A stretch of DNA of 64,000 nucleotides from Burkholderiaceae bacterium (GTDB lineage: Bacteria > Pseudomonadota > Gammaproteobacteria > Burkholderiales > Burkholderiaceae): NCBI GenBank assembly GCA_947462685.1, contig CANHPL010000005.1, forward strand, positions 1 through 64,000, written 5' to 3'. Shown one piece after another: positions 1-9,622 of the stretch. The notes beneath the pieces were generated by a model that saw nothing but the letters and a program-made list of their open reading frames with translations, was not told where the DNA came from and did not search any database. A program made the position numbers and the translations under genes. How positions within the stretch are numbered: the first letter of the stretch is position 1; every line of letters begins with the position of its first letter.

Positions 1-386
1 GGGTACTCTTTTCTTAAACGCAACATTTCATCATGAATCATGCCCGCTTGAACTGGGGAACCACCTGGACTATTAATCTTAACAATCACTCCGACACTAT
101 CGGGACTTTCAAAAGCTGCTTGTAGTGCTGTATTAATATCCCCTGCATTTGCAGGAGCGTTGCTCGCAATTTCACCTTGAATATTAACCAATGCAGTGTG
201 TTTGCCCAACACAGTACTAGACTTGTTTTTAAAGGGATTAAAAAAAGAATAGATGGCAAACAAAAATAATCCTAACCAAATCACCCGCCAAATAGTTTTC
301 CACCGCCGTTCACTGCGCTTATCTTTTAAATTTTCATTGAGCAAGCTTTCTAATGCCTCCTTTTCCCAACTGATTTGATCACTCAT
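1..386 (-). CDS. sppA: Signal peptide peptidase SppA, N-terminal part (runs off the window edge)
   Basis: This is the first ~128 residues of a membrane-anchored S49 serine protease that degrades cleaved signal peptides. Translating the minus strand from the ATG at 384-386 gives a charged cytoplasmic N-terminus, one membrane segment (about residues 33-48, WRVIWLGLFLFAIYSF) and then the typical SppA stretch GVIVKINSPGGSPVQAG. A good Shine-Dalgarno (AGGAAG) lies a few bases before the start. It is 12 nt downstream of the HAD phosphatase gene and so is probably the last visible gene of the rluC operon. The catalytic Ser and Lys lie beyond the window. It is absent from the ORF track only because it is cut by the edge. 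Confidence 0.9.
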   Translation of the reverse strand, partial: MSDQISWEKEALESLLNENLKDKRSERRWKTIWRVIWLGLFLFAIYSFFNPFKNKSSTVLGKHTALVNIQGEIASNAPANAGDINTALQAAFESPDSVGVIVKINSPGGSPVQAGMIHDEMLRLRKEY

Positions 387-398
387 GTAGCTTCCTTT

Positions 399-1076
399 TT
401 ATTCATTGTTGATACTTTTACCCAGGAGTATATCTCTTAATTCTTTTACATGATCTACGCAAGCAAGTGGCATTTGCGATAAGAGTTCTTCTTTGGGATG
501 AGCCCCATAAGTCACTGCAATTGCATCAACTCCAGCATTTTTGGCCATTTTTAAATCATGGGTCGTATCACCAATCATCACGACTTTATGAGGCGGGGTT
601 CCCCATTGGTCGAGGAGCTCTAGCAACATTTGGGGGTGAGGCTTTGCACGTGTCTGGTCGGCGGTTTTGGTGTCGTGAAAAAATTGATCTAAACCATGCA
701 TACGTAAGGTGCGATCCAAACCATGGCGTGGCTTACCAGTTGCCACAGCTAATAAATGACCTTTCGATTTTAAGTCTTCCAGTAACTCACGAATTCCATG
801 AAACAAAATTAATTCATGGTCTTGACTAAGATAATAATGACGAAAACGCTCGAGGACTATTGGGTAGTCTCCCGGATGTAACTTGGGTAGAATGATTTGA
901 ATCGATTCTTGCAGTCCAAGTCCAATGACGTGACTAGCTAAGGCATCCGTCGGTATTTCTAAATCTAAGTCTGCGCAAGCTTTTTGCATACACTCCACAA
1001 TCGTGGGAGTGGAATTCATGATCGTGCCATCCCAATCCCAAACAATCATTTCATAACGTAACTCTGCCGTCTTCAT
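399..1076 (-). CDS. HAD-family hydrolase, phosphoglycolate phosphatase-like
   Basis: A cytoplasmic haloacid dehalogenase-fold phosphatase of 225 residues. The nucleophile motif is WDWDGT near residue 13, the motif III lysine lies near AKPHP and motif IV is MIGDTTHD, so all catalytic elements are present. A helical cap follows motif I, as in Gph and PPase-type HADs. The start codon overlaps the rluC stop by four bases (ATGA), which indicates translational coupling, and the pair is conserved in Burkholderiales. The true substrate cannot be read from sequence; phosphoglycolate or pyrophosphate-like substrates are family guesses. A second Gph-like gene sits at 50398, so this copy need not be the housekeeping phosphoglycolate phosphatase. 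Confidence 0.85.
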   Translation of the reverse strand: MKTAELRYEMIVWDWDGTIMNSTPTIVECMQKACADLDLEIPTDALASHVIGLGLQESIQIILPKLHPGDYPIVLERFRHYYLSQDHELILFHGIRELLEDLKSKGHLLAVATGKPRHGLDRTLRMHGLDQFFHDTKTADQTRAKPHPQMLLELLDQWGTPPHKVVMIGDTTHDLKMAKNAGVDAIAVTYGAHPKEELLSQMPLACVDHVKELRDILLGKSINNE

Positions 1077-2041
1077 ATCTTCATTACCTCTTGAGTATTC
1101 CCCAACACATCTATTGAAAAACCTACAGGCAATGGTGCCTGTATTTGAATTTTTTCTTTGGAGGATGGATGTATAAAGACTAAACGAAAAGCGTGAAGCA
1201 TTAATCGTTTTACACCAATTTTTTTATCGAGTTCTGATGTCCCGTATTTATCATCGCCAAGTATGGGATGTCCAATGTGTTGTAAATGGACTCGAATTTG
1301 GTGGGTTCTGCCAGTTTTAAGAATCGCCTCTGCCATGAAACACTGCCCCTGATGTGAAGGTCCAAATTGTTTGATGATGGTGTAACTCTCCTGACCACCT
1401 TGGTCAACTCGCACACGTCGTTCCCCATTAGGCAATAGGTATTTGTGAAGCGGGAACTTTAAAGAGACATGCCCCTGCCCACCTTGAAATTGACCATGCG
1501 CCACCAACATATATCTTTTGTCAACCCGACCTTCTCGAATCTCCTCATGCATAGCAGTCAGTGCACTTCTTTTTTTGGCTAAGATGAGCACTCCAGAGGT
1601 ATCTCGATCGAGGCGATGGACAAGCTCTAAAAATTTCAGCTCGGGTCGCGCAATACGCAGGGCTTCAATTAATCCTAAAGATACGCCCGAGCCACCATGA
1701 ACTGCTAAACCAGAAGGTTTATTGACAATCATTAAATAGGCATCCTCAAACAAGATGGGCATTTCTTCAAAGATTTTTTTTGCTGAATATTCAATTTTCA
1801 CATCGTGAGAAATATCTTCACGATACGAAACTCTAATGGGGGGTATGCGCAATACATCCCCTGCAGCAATCCGCGTTGTGACAGTCGCCCTCTTTTTATT
1901 GACCCGAACTTCACCAGATCGAATAATTCGATAAATGTGGCTTTTGGGTACTCCTTTAGCCCACTTTAGGAGGAAATTATCTAATCTTTGCCCCTCCTCT
2001 TCCTCTGAAATGGTAATTTGACTAACGCTAGGTTCAGACAT
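1073..2041 (-). CDS. rluC: Ribosomal large subunit pseudouridine synthase RluC
   Basis: Converts specific uridines of 23S rRNA (955, 2504 and 2580 in E. coli) to pseudouridine. The 322-residue protein has an N-terminal S4 RNA-binding domain (about residues 15-80, with RLDNFLLKWAKGVPKSHIYR) and a RluA-type catalytic domain with the signature HRLDRDTSG, where D145 is the expected catalytic aspartate. RTHQIRVHLQHIGHPILGD is the other family hallmark. It is divergent from rne and first in an operon with the HAD hydrolase and sppA, an arrangement common in Burkholderiales. Length is normal for RluC. Confidence 0.93.
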   Translation of the reverse strand: MSEPSVSQITISEEEEGQRLDNFLLKWAKGVPKSHIYRIIRSGEVRVNKKRATVTTRIAAGDVLRIPPIRVSYREDISHDVKIEYSAKKIFEEMPILFEDAYLMIVNKPSGLAVHGGSGVSLGLIEALRIARPELKFLELVHRLDRDTSGVLILAKKRSALTAMHEEIREGRVDKRYMLVAHGQFQGGQGHVSLKFPLHKYLLPNGERRVRVDQGGQESYTIIKQFGPSHQGQCFMAEAILKTGRTHQIRVHLQHIGHPILGDDKYGTSELDKKIGVKRLMLHAFRLVFIHPSSKEKIQIQAPLPVGFSIDVLGNTQEVMKI

Positions 2042-2082
2042 GAAGAGACTTTATAAATTATTTTGTATATATATGTAGTAGT

Positions 2083-2113
2083 TTTACTAAAAACAATGAC
2101 TTTGCAATATAAT
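2083..2113 (+). promoter_or_regulatory. Candidate rne promoter with perfect -10 TATAAT
   Basis: A perfect TATAAT stands at 2108-2113 on the plus strand, with a weak -35-like TTTACT at 2083-2088 (about 19 bp spacing). Transcription would begin near 2120 and yield an rne leader of about 375 nt, close to the roughly 360-nt leader of E. coli rne. The -10 match is seen; its use is inferred. Confidence 0.5.
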
Positions 2114-2119
2114 CTGCAT

Positions 2120-2496
2120 TAGTGCATCAAAAACTGCGGTTGCAACGAATCCAAATCAGAAAATTTCCAACTGTGTTTTACTGTAATTGCACTAATTATA
2201 GCTAGGGAAGGCATTTTCCCCAAGGTAGCTCCCCCCTTGTTGAAATGAGGAGCAGAAATTGAAAGCTCTTGTAGAGCATAAGTGGAAGTTTGACAGATAT
2301 ATTTGTGAACGCTAAGTGGCTGTAAAGTCCTAGCGAGCATGCGAAGCAGTAAGTTTAATAAGATATATAAGTTATTAAATATAAAAGGTTTTTTTGGATA
2401 TGATTTACATATTCAGTTTGGTGAACCTCCTGGTTACCGTATCTTCGCCCTGTTCAATCTTCTTTTGCTAAAGAGCTTTCTGAAAAGGAAACTGTT
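2120..2496 (+). promoter_or_regulatory. Long structured 5' leader of rne, no convincing gene
   Basis: This 377-nt stretch upstream of rne holds no supported protein gene; the 73-codon minus-strand ORF here has no recognisable features. It does hold several short hairpins: GGGAA/TTCCC around 2204-2221, GCTCT-TGT-AGAGC at 2265-2277, and CGCTA/TAGCG at 2310-2335. In E. coli the rne leader folds and lets RNase E degrade its own mRNA; a similar autoregulatory leader is a reasonable inference here. A weak Shine-Dalgarno (AAGGAA) precedes the rne ATG. Confidence 0.45.
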
Positions 2497-5028
2497 ATGA
2501 AAAGAATGTTATTTAACGCAACCCAACAAGAAGAATTGCGCGTTGCGATTGTCGATGGGCAAAAACTAGTCGATCTCGATATTGAAGCCGCAGGTCGTGA
2601 ACAAAAAAAAGGCAATATTTACAAGGGTGTGATTACCCGTATTGAGCCTTCTTTAGAGGCTTGTTTTGTGAATTATGGTGAAGAACGCCATGGTTTTTTA
2701 CCTTTTAAAGAAATCTCACGCGCTTACTTTGCTGAAGGAGTTGATGTAAAAAAGGCTACGATTAAGGATGCTCTCAAAGAGGGTCAAGAAATCATTGTCC
2801 AGGTGGAAAAAGAAGAACGTGGCAATAAAGGTGCAGCTTTAACTAGCTTTATTTCTTTAGCGGGTCGCTATTTAGTATTGATGCCCAATAATCCTCGAGG
2901 TGGTGGTGTTTCACGTCGTATTGAGGGTGAAGATCGTCAAGAACTCCGTGAAGCAATGGCTGGTCTAGAAATTCCAGATGGTATGAGCATTATTGCTAGA
3001 ACCGCTGGAATTGGACGTGATACGGAAGAACTTCAATGGGATTTAAGTTATCTTATGCAATTGTGGTCAGCAATTGACTCTGCCGCCAAGTCGAATCAAG
3101 CCCCTTTACTGATTTACCTAGAATCTAGTCTGGTCATTCGTGCGATTCGGGATTATTTCCAGCCAGATATCGGTGAAATCCTCATTGACACAGACGATAT
3201 TTTTGAACAAGCCCAAGCATTTATGTCCGTCGTTATGCCTGACAATATGCCAAAGGTTAAACGCTACCATGAGGATGTACCGCTCTTTTCTCGTTTCCAA
3301 ATCGAGCACCAAATTGAGACTGCCTATTCCAGAACAGTCAACCTGCCTTCCGGTGGCGCGATTGTGATTGACCATACCGAAGCTTTAGTTTCTGTCGACG
3401 TTAACTCCGCTCGTGCAACTCGTGGATCTGATATCGAAGAAACAGCTACAAGGACCAACTTAGAAGCGGCCGATGAAATTGCTCGTCAAATGCGTCTTCG
3501 TGACTTGGGTGGGCTGATTGTGATTGACTTTATTGATATGGAGTCCCCAAAGAGCCAAAAAGATGTTGAAAACCGTATCAAAGATGCTCTCAGGCATGAT
3601 CGTGCCCGAGTTCAAACGGGGAAAATTTCAAAATTTGGCTTAATGGAACTTTCTCGTCAACGTCTGCGTCCTGCCTTATCGGAAGGTAGCCATATTACTT
3701 GCCCACGCTGTACTGGTACTGGCCATATTCGTGATACGGAGTCTTCTGCTCTCCAAGTGTTACGTATTATTCAAGAAGAAAGTATGAAAGAAAATACGGC
3801 GGCGATTCATTGCCAAGTTCCAGTAGACGTTGCTGCTTTCTTATTGAATGAAAAACGCTCAGAAGTCATCAAAATTGAAGCTCGTTCCAAAGTAAATGTT
3901 CTCTTAATTCCGAATAAGTATTTAGAAACGCCTCACTACAAGCTCGAAAGATTGCGCCATGATGATCCAAGATTAGATCAAAATAAAGCAAGTTATGCGA
4001 TTGCTGAAGAAGTGGCAAAGGAAATGGAAGAGGACACGATTGTCAGTAAACGCGCTGAGGAAACCAAACCTCGTCAAGTCGCTGCAGTTCGTGGCATCAC
4101 GCCAAGTCAACCGGCACCAATCAATCAACGCGCTGAACAAGCCAAGGCACAAGCTCCGATAAACCCGAACCAAACGATAGGGTTTATGGGCTTTATCAAG
4201 CGTCTCTTTTCTGGCACTCCCGCAGCAACTGCCCCAGCGCCAGTCGTTGTTACCCCTGCGCAACCCGCTCATCGCCCTGCTCGCAAGCAACCGCAGCGTC
4301 GTGGTCGTCCAGATCAACAACGCCAAGCCGATGATCAACCTAGAAATCTTGAAAATACGGGAGATTCAACTGCCAATGCAGGTTTTAACGGTTCTCAGCA
4401 AGCACCTAAACCAAGACGTGGTCGTAACCAACGCCCAGATCAAGAAAAATCGACTGAAACTACTTTACTCAATCAAACGGATATTCCTCAGACCTCTTTA
4501 GAGTCACAGGAAGGTAGTGAAGAAAAACGCCGTTCACGTAACCGCCGCAATCGTAATCGCAATAAAGATCGTGCCGATCGTAATGACAAGACAACGGATG
4601 CGTTTGAACAACTGGTTTTAACTGAGCAAATGCCTGAGCAAACTGTAAACTCCGCTTCACAGGTCAGCGCAAATGTCATGGTGGCAAGTTCTGCAGCTAC
4701 AAGCCAGACTTCGTCTGTCAATGTTGCTCCAGTGGCTCCTGCTGCTTCAGCACCAACGATTGCACCGGTTCAACTGCCTAAAACTCCCGTTGCATTACCA
4801 ACGGTTGCGATGCAAGCTTTAAATCGTGAACCTCTAGAGGCTGTTTTATCGCATGTTGGTTTAGTTTGGGTCGATACCAATCCAGAACGACATCAAGAAG
4901 TACTTCGCGAAATTGCAGCTCAACCGAAATTGGCTCATGTTCCTCGTGAACCAAGGCCGTCTACCCCACCGATTGAGGGTCCGATGATTTTGGTGGAAAC
5001 TGGTGGTGCTGAACGCACGGTTCATTAA
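2497..5028 (+). CDS. rne: Ribonuclease E
   Basis: Essential endoribonuclease for mRNA decay and rRNA/tRNA processing, and scaffold of the RNA degradosome. The 843-residue protein has the S1 domain (about 35-120), the 5' sensor/RNase H-like regions and the DNase I-like catalytic core with Asp301 in [11 protein letters not shown] and Asp344 in IVIDFIDM. The Zn-link is CPRC (Cys402 and Cys405). From about residue 510 the chain becomes disordered, rich in Ala, Pro, Gln and Arg, with basic blocks such as [13 protein letters not shown] that would bind RNA, and it ends in a conserved short tail ([16 protein letters not shown]). It is shorter than the 1061-residue E. coli protein, as usual in betaproteobacteria. 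moaA follows after 20 bp. Confidence 0.96.
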   Translation: MKRMLFNATQQEELRVAIVDGQKLVDLDIEAAGREQKKGNIYKGVITRIEPSLEACFVNYGEERHGFLPFKEISRAYFAEGVDVKKATIKDALKEGQEIIVQVEKEERGNKGAALTSFISLAGRYLVLMPNNPRGGGVSRRIEGEDRQELREAMAGLEIPDGMSIIARTAGIGRDTEELQWDLSYLMQLWSAIDSAAKSNQAPLLIYLESSLVIRAIRDYFQPDIGEILIDTDDIFEQAQAFMSVVMPDNMPKVKRYHEDVPLFSRFQIEHQIETAYSRTVNLPSGGAIVIDHTEALVSVDVNSARATRGSDIEETATRTNLEAADEIARQMRLRDLGGLIVIDFIDMESPKSQKDVENRIKDALRHDRARVQTGKISKFGLMELSRQRLRPALSEGSHITCPRCTGTGHIRDTESSALQVLRIIQEESMKENTAAIHCQVPVDVAAFLLNEKRSEVIKIEARSKVNVLLIPNKYLETPHYKLERLRHDDPRLDQNKASYAIAEEVAKEMEEDTIVSKRAEETKPRQVAAVRGITPSQPAPINQRAEQAKAQAPINPNQTIGFMGFIKRLFSGTPAATAPAPVVVTPAQPAHRPARKQPQRRGRPDQQRQADDQPRNLENTGDSTANAGFNGSQQAPKPRRGRNQRPDQEKSTETTLLNQTDIPQTSLESQEGSEEKRRSRNRRNRNRNKDRADRNDKTTDAFEQLVLTEQMPEQTVNSASQVSANVMVASSAATSQTSSVNVAPVAPAASAPTIAPVQLPKTPVALPTVAMQALNREPLEAVLSHVGLVWVDTNPERHQEVLREIAAQPKLAHVPREPRPSTPPIEGPMILVETGGAERTVH

Positions 5029-5048
5029 CGACTAATGTTGATATTGGA

Positions 5049-6167
5049 ATGAAAAAAATCATCCCAATTTCAGCTTTGGATGCCCTCCAGAGTAAAACAT
5101 CGCTCGCACTTTTGCCAGCGGAATTTAATCAACCTACGGGAGTTTTACAAGACTTCCGCAGTAGATTACTTCAAGACTTAAGAATCTCAGTCACGGATCG
5201 CTGTAATTTTCGATGTCCGTACTGCATGCCAAAAGAGATTTTTACAAGTGACTACAACTATCTAGGCCAAAAAGAATTATTGACCTTTGAGGAAATTACT
5301 CGTCTTGCCCAAATTTTTATTACCCATGGGGTAAAAAAAATTCGGCTAACTGGGGGGGAACCCCTTCTTCGCAAAGGTATTGAACATCTTGTTGAGATGC
5401 TGTCGCCCTTGCAAACTCTGGAAAACTCGCCAATTGATCTCACATTAACGACGAATGGTAGTTTACTGAAAAAGAAAGTACAAGCACTCAAAGATGCTGG
5501 CTTAAAACGTATCACCGTTAGTCTAGATGGTATCGATGATACAAGTTTTCGGAAAATGAATGATGTTGATTTTGCTGTGCGAGATGTTCTAGAAAGTATC
5601 GAGGCGGCTGTTCAGGTGGGGTTCGAATCGGTCAAAGTAAATATGGTTGTCAAAAAAGGTGTCAATGACCAAGAAATTCTGCCGATGATCAAACACTTTC
5701 GAAATACGGGCGTGATTGTGCGCTTCATCGAATACATGGATGTCGGTAATACGAACGGTTGGCAAATGAATGAAGTCCTGCCATCGCGCCAAGTGATTGA
5801 AAAAATCCAAGAAGAATTCCCATTAATTGCGATTGACCCTGACTATCCTGGCGAAGTGGCAAAGCGCTGGAAAATGCTCGACGGTAGCGGTGAAATTGGC
5901 GTTATTTCTAGCGTTACAGAAACATTTTGTCATTCCTGTACACGCGCTAGAATTTCAATGGAGGGCAAACTATTCCTCTGCCTATTTGCTAACCAAGGTT
6001 ATGACCTCAAAACATTACTACGCTCTGATGTGAGTGACCTAGCAATTGCTAATGCAGTTGCTCATATTTGGCATTCGCGTGATGATCGTTACTCAGAGTT
6101 ACGCACCCAAATTCAGCAAGGTGAAATTCATCACCCCAAAGTTGAAATGTCATATATTGGGGGATAA
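5049..6167 (+). CDS. moaA: GTP 3',8-cyclase MoaA (molybdenum cofactor step 1)
   Basis: Radical-SAM enzyme which, with MoaC, turns GTP into cyclic pyranopterin monophosphate. The 372-residue protein carries the N-terminal 4Fe-4S motif CNFRCPYC (Cys52, Cys56 and Cys59), the SAM-binding GGEPLLR, a C-terminal second cluster motif CHSC...C near residues 297-314 and the terminal GG needed for activity. There is an N-terminal extension of about 30 residues before the radical-SAM core. It sits 20 bp after rne and 5 bp before mobA, so it starts a cofactor cluster moaA-mobA-moeA that may be read from the rne transcript. moaC, moaD and moaE are not in the window. Confidence 0.95.
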   Translation: MKKIIPISALDALQSKTSLALLPAEFNQPTGVLQDFRSRLLQDLRISVTDRCNFRCPYCMPKEIFTSDYNYLGQKELLTFEEITRLAQIFITHGVKKIRLTGGEPLLRKGIEHLVEMLSPLQTLENSPIDLTLTTNGSLLKKKVQALKDAGLKRITVSLDGIDDTSFRKMNDVDFAVRDVLESIEAAVQVGFESVKVNMVVKKGVNDQEILPMIKHFRNTGVIVRFIEYMDVGNTNGWQMNEVLPSRQVIEKIQEEFPLIAIDPDYPGEVAKRWKMLDGSGEIGVISSVTETFCHSCTRARISMEGKLFLCLFANQGYDLKTLLRSDVSDLAIANAVAHIWHSRDDRYSELRTQIQQGEIHHPKVEMSYIGG

Positions 6168-6172
6168 ACATC

Positions 6173-6775
6173 ATGGTGACAGTATTGATTGATGGTTTAA
6201 TTTTGTGTGGTGGTCAAGCTCAAAGAATGGGCGGTCAAGATAAAGGTCTTATTCAGCTTAAACAACGTGCTCTTTATGAACACTGTATTGAAAGGCTTGC
6301 CCCTCAAGTGGGCGCATTGATGCTCAACGCCAATCGCAATCAAGACCGTTATGCATTATCTAAGTTACCTGTCTATGCAGATACTCATTTAGATTTTTCT
6401 GGGCCATTAGCCGGTTTTCATGTCGGTCTAAGTCATTGCAAAGCACCTTATTTAGCGATTGTTCCATGTGACTCCCCTGTATTTCCTCTAGATCTAGTCG
6501 AACGCTTAATGATTGGATTGCAAGCAAATCATGCGGATGTCAGCTACGCGGTCACAAAAAATGCCCAGGATCAACGACAAAATCAATCGGTATTTTGCTT
6601 AATGAAAAATAGCTTAAAGGATCATTTGAGTCATTTTTTAGATCAGGGGGAACGTAAAATTGATCGCTGGTTTCATCAACTGAAATATGTTGAGGTGCTT
6701 TTTCCAGATGCATCTGCTTTTACGAATATCAATACCCCTGAAGACCTCCTAAAGATTGAAAGCTTGCTTCCGTGA
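6173..6775 (+). CDS. mobA: Molybdenum cofactor guanylyltransferase MobA
   Basis: Transfers GMP from GTP to Mo-molybdopterin to make the guanine dinucleotide cofactor used by DMSO-reductase family enzymes. The 200-residue nucleotidyltransferase shows the GTP-binding signature LCGGQAQRMGGQDKGL (about residues 11-26), a catalytic-site Asp in VPCDSP and the closing INTPEDL, all typical of MobA. Its stop overlaps the moeA GTG start by four bases (GTGA). Start at ATG 6173 is accepted although no strong Shine-Dalgarno is visible. Confidence 0.93.
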   Translation: MVTVLIDGLILCGGQAQRMGGQDKGLIQLKQRALYEHCIERLAPQVGALMLNANRNQDRYALSKLPVYADTHLDFSGPLAGFHVGLSHCKAPYLAIVPCDSPVFPLDLVERLMIGLQANHADVSYAVTKNAQDQRQNQSVFCLMKNSLKDHLSHFLDQGERKIDRWFHQLKYVEVLFPDASAFTNINTPEDLLKIESLLP

Positions 6776-8100
6776 ATCCGTCATTTCCAGATACAGTAAA
6801 ACTGCAAGAGAAGTGGCAAAAGCAAAAAGGGAGTGACTTGTTTAACCCCAATGCGCTACAAATCGATATTGCAAAAGAGTTTATGCTCTCCTATACGCAT
6901 CAATTTCGTGTCAATCTAGGTAACGAGATCATTCCACTAGAAGAGTGTCTAGGGCGAGTTCTTGCAAGTCCCATCATTGCCAACATGAATGTGCCCTCAG
7001 CCAATAATTCCGCGATGGATGGCTATGCGTTTTCCTCAATTGTATTAAGCTATCCATCCAATATTGAACTCACTATCATTGGCAAGCAAATGGCTGGCCA
7101 AGCGACCCAACAAGAATTACTTCAGCAATTTGCTCCAAATCTCCATTGTGTTCGCATCATGACTGGTGCTGTGATGCCTTCATGTTGCGATACGGTTATT
7201 CCACAAGAATGGGTAACCGTTACCCCTCAAGGAATTACATTTGATCCTTTAAAAATTCAAGTGGGTGAAAACCTTCGTTTGCAAGGAGAGGATATTCGTT
7301 TGGGTGATGAGGTTTTACCACTAGGACGTATTCTGCGCCCCAGTGATCTTGGCTTAATTGCCTCGATGGGCTTCGCCACGGTTCAGGTCAAAAAACGGCT
7401 TACGGTAGCTTACTTCTCTACAGGGGATGAAGTAATTCCGTTAGGGGGGGAGATTCGTGAGGGTGCTTTATTTGATAGTAATCGCTATACCCTTCTCGGG
7501 ATGCTAACTCAACTGGGTGTGCGATTAATCGATCTTGGCATTGTGCGTGATGATCCTCTTGCACTGCGAGAGGTCTTCTCAGCGGCGGCCAATCAAGCTG
7601 ATGCCATCATTACTTCTGGGGGAGTTTCAGTTGGTGAGGCAGACTTCACCAAAAAAATCATGCAAGATTTAGGTGATGTCGCTTTTTGGACCCTTGCCAT
7701 CAAACCAGGAAGGCCTATGGCCTTCGGTAAAATCAATACGTCAGATTCATCGGCGGTTTTATTTGGTTTACCCGGCAACCCAGTTGCTGTGATGGTAACT
7801 TTTTATCAATTTGTGCAAGATATCCTGCTACATATGAGTGGCGCAAACCACACTCCCAAGGTTTTCCGGGCGAAGTTTGATGGTACTTTTAGTAAAAAAC
7901 CAGGTCGAACGGAGTTTATTCGTGGGATCTTGCACCGTGATGAATCCGGCGATCTTTGGGTCAAGCCACATGGTCATCAAGGCTCCGGGATTCTGCGCTC
8001 CATGAGTGAGGCTGACTGCCTCATTACTTTATTTGCTCCACAGTCACAAATATTTCATGGCGATCAAGTAGACATCTCTGCGATAAATTGTTTAATCTAA
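6772..8100 (+). CDS. moeA: Molybdopterin molybdenumtransferase MoeA
   Basis: Inserts molybdenum into adenylylated molybdopterin, working after MogA. The 442-residue protein starts with GTG overlapping the mobA stop. The signature NNSAMDGYAF is near residue 80, the MoCF-type domain with TSGGVSVGEADF is near residue 280, and PGNPVAVMVTFYQFV follows. An N-terminal stretch of about 30 residues precedes the usual MoeA start region (IAKEFMLSYTHQF), so a downstream start cannot be excluded. Its partner mog is 6.5 kb downstream in a different context. Confidence 0.93.
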   Translation: MNPSFPDTVKLQEKWQKQKGSDLFNPNALQIDIAKEFMLSYTHQFRVNLGNEIIPLEECLGRVLASPIIANMNVPSANNSAMDGYAFSSIVLSYPSNIELTIIGKQMAGQATQQELLQQFAPNLHCVRIMTGAVMPSCCDTVIPQEWVTVTPQGITFDPLKIQVGENLRLQGEDIRLGDEVLPLGRILRPSDLGLIASMGFATVQVKKRLTVAYFSTGDEVIPLGGEIREGALFDSNRYTLLGMLTQLGVRLIDLGIVRDDPLALREVFSAAANQADAIITSGGVSVGEADFTKKIMQDLGDVAFWTLAIKPGRPMAFGKINTSDSSAVLFGLPGNPVAVMVTFYQFVQDILLHMSGANHTPKVFRAKFDGTFSKKPGRTEFIRGILHRDESGDLWVKPHGHQGSGILRSMSEADCLITLFAPQSQIFHGDQVDISAINCLI

Positions 8101-8149
8101 TATAATTATGCTTTTTTAAACAACAATTATTTAGAAGAATTACACTGCC

Positions 8150-8434
8150 ATGTCTAGTAGTAAGCGAGAAATCATATCGGTAGATCCAATCCATACAGCG
8201 AAAACGCTCGTATTGGTTTATATGTGTTTTTCACTGCCAGTCATTGGCTTGTTCTTTATCGATGCTTATCTTCGTTATGGCGAAATCCCACTATTTGTAG
8301 TCCTATACGGAGTATTCCTGAACGCAATTTTGGGTTTTGCTATCTTATGGCTTGCTTGTAAAGTCTACAACTGGGTCGCTGCAAAATTTGGTGGTATCGA
8401 ACTTGATCTCAAAGAAATACCCGAAGATCAATAA
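8150..8434 (+). CDS. Small two-helix inner-membrane protein of unknown function
   Basis: A 94-residue protein with two hydrophobic segments (about residues 18-38 and 48-68) and a short acidic C-terminal tail. The tail pattern YNWVAAKFGGIELDLKEI resembles the end of small membrane proteins of the DUF3566 type, but that is only a visual likeness. A perfect TATAAT lies at 8100-8105 just after moeA, so it probably has its own promoter with a leader of about 38 nt. No Shine-Dalgarno is clear. I do not recognise a function. Confidence 0.65.
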   Translation: MSSSKREIISVDPIHTAKTLVLVYMCFSLPVIGLFFIDAYLRYGEIPLFVVLYGVFLNAILGFAILWLACKVYNWVAAKFGGIELDLKEIPEDQ

Positions 8435-8470
8435 GTCTTTTTTCAATTTACGTATTTCCACTATTTATAA

Positions 8471-9460
8471 TTATTTCCACAATTCACTATTGATTAGATG
8501 AGGGGGTCGCTGCTGATTCAGGCCCGCAAGTAAATTATCAATCGCTAAATGCATCATTGCTAGACGCGTTTTTTTGGTTGCACTTCCAATATGTGGCGCT
8601 AAAACAATATTGGGTACATCTAATAATCCTGGATAAATATTAGGTTCCCCTTCATAAACATCAAGGCCTGCAGAGAAAATTTGTTGATGCTGCAGAGCAT
8701 GAATCAAGGCATTCTCGTCCACTATGCCTCCTCTAGCAATGTTTACCAGGGTAGCCGTAGGCTTCATCAAGGCAAGTTCTTTTTTGGCAATAAAATGATG
8801 ATTTTCTGGGACATAAGGCATTACCAACATCACATGATCGGCGGTTTTCAACAACTCTTCTTTACTCACATACCTTGCTTGGCATACCGTCTCAATCTCT
8901 TCAGGAAGTCGCCGACGGTTATAGTAAATCACCGTCATACCAAAAGCTAAGGCACGTGTAGCAATCGCTTGGCCGATCCGGCCCATCCCCATAATACCGA
9001 TGGTGGAGTGATGAATATCGACCCCCATCATGCCACCTAAAGACCAATTCTTCCAATGCCCGGCCCGTAACCAATGCTCGCTCTCGGAAAGTCGTCTAGC
9101 CGCCGCCATCAGCAATAAAAACCCCATATCTGCTGTGGTATCTGTCAATACATCTGGTGTATTTGTGGCGAAAATATTTTTTTCAGTGAGTAATTGAATA
9201 TCAAAATTATTAAACCCGACTGCAATATTCGAGACAATTTTTAAGCGAGCTGCTTGCCCCAAGGTTTGAGCATCAATTTTTTCGCTACCAGTCACTAATG
9301 CACCGTCAACATGTGCCAAACGAATTGATAAATCACTGGGGCTCAAAGGAGCTGTTTGGTCGTTATAATCCACTTCAGCCACCGCTCGCAAGCGCTCCAA
9401 ACCCTCCGGAAATATTTGCCTTGCTACAAAAATCTTCGGTTTTGCTAGGTTTGTGGTCAT
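8471..9460 (-). CDS. D-isomer 2-hydroxyacid dehydrogenase (glyoxylate/hydroxypyruvate reductase-like)
   Basis: A 329-residue NAD(P)H-dependent oxidoreductase that would reduce 2-keto acids such as glyoxylate or hydroxypyruvate. The Rossmann motif GMGRIGQAIA is near residue 157. The catalytic Arg lies in NIARGGIVDE, the Glu in DVYEGEPN and the His in APHIGSAT, so the triad is complete. The protein most resembles the GhrB group; substrate choice is inference. It faces away from fdxA and converges on the small membrane protein, and it appears to be a single-gene unit. Confidence 0.88.
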   Translation of the reverse strand: MTTNLAKPKIFVARQIFPEGLERLRAVAEVDYNDQTAPLSPSDLSIRLAHVDGALVTGSEKIDAQTLGQAARLKIVSNIAVGFNNFDIQLLTEKNIFATNTPDVLTDTTADMGFLLLMAAARRLSESEHWLRAGHWKNWSLGGMMGVDIHHSTIGIMGMGRIGQAIATRALAFGMTVIYYNRRRLPEEIETVCQARYVSKEELLKTADHVMLVMPYVPENHHFIAKKELALMKPTATLVNIARGGIVDENALIHALQHQQIFSAGLDVYEGEPNIYPGLLDVPNIVLAPHIGSATKKTRLAMMHLAIDNLLAGLNQQRPPHLINSELWK

Positions 9461-9622
9461 ACATTTTTCTCCTAATCGACTAAAAAGATTGTAGTGGAAG
9501 CAATCGTTTCATCAGCAAATATGTGCCCATACGCTAAAAATATAACAAAACTATTTAAGCGAATGAAAATCATGTAGTTTTTACGGTAAAATAAATTTTT
9601 TACTGCTAAACATTATTTCATC

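Noticed and set aside
467-829. 120-codon plus-strand ORF opposite the HAD hydrolase
   Set aside because: Shadow of a gene with complete catalytic motifs.
2119-2340. 73-codon minus-strand ORF upstream of rne
   Set aside because: No recognisable domain, no Shine-Dalgarno, and it lies antisense to the likely rne leader; better explained as chance.
3973-4338. 121-codon minus-strand ORF opposite rne
   Set aside because: Falls in the low-complexity tail of rne, which keeps opposite frames open.
4950-5060. A molybdenum-cofactor riboswitch before moaA
   Set aside because: Only 20 bp separate rne from moaA, too short for the riboswitch, and no such structure is apparent in the rne end.
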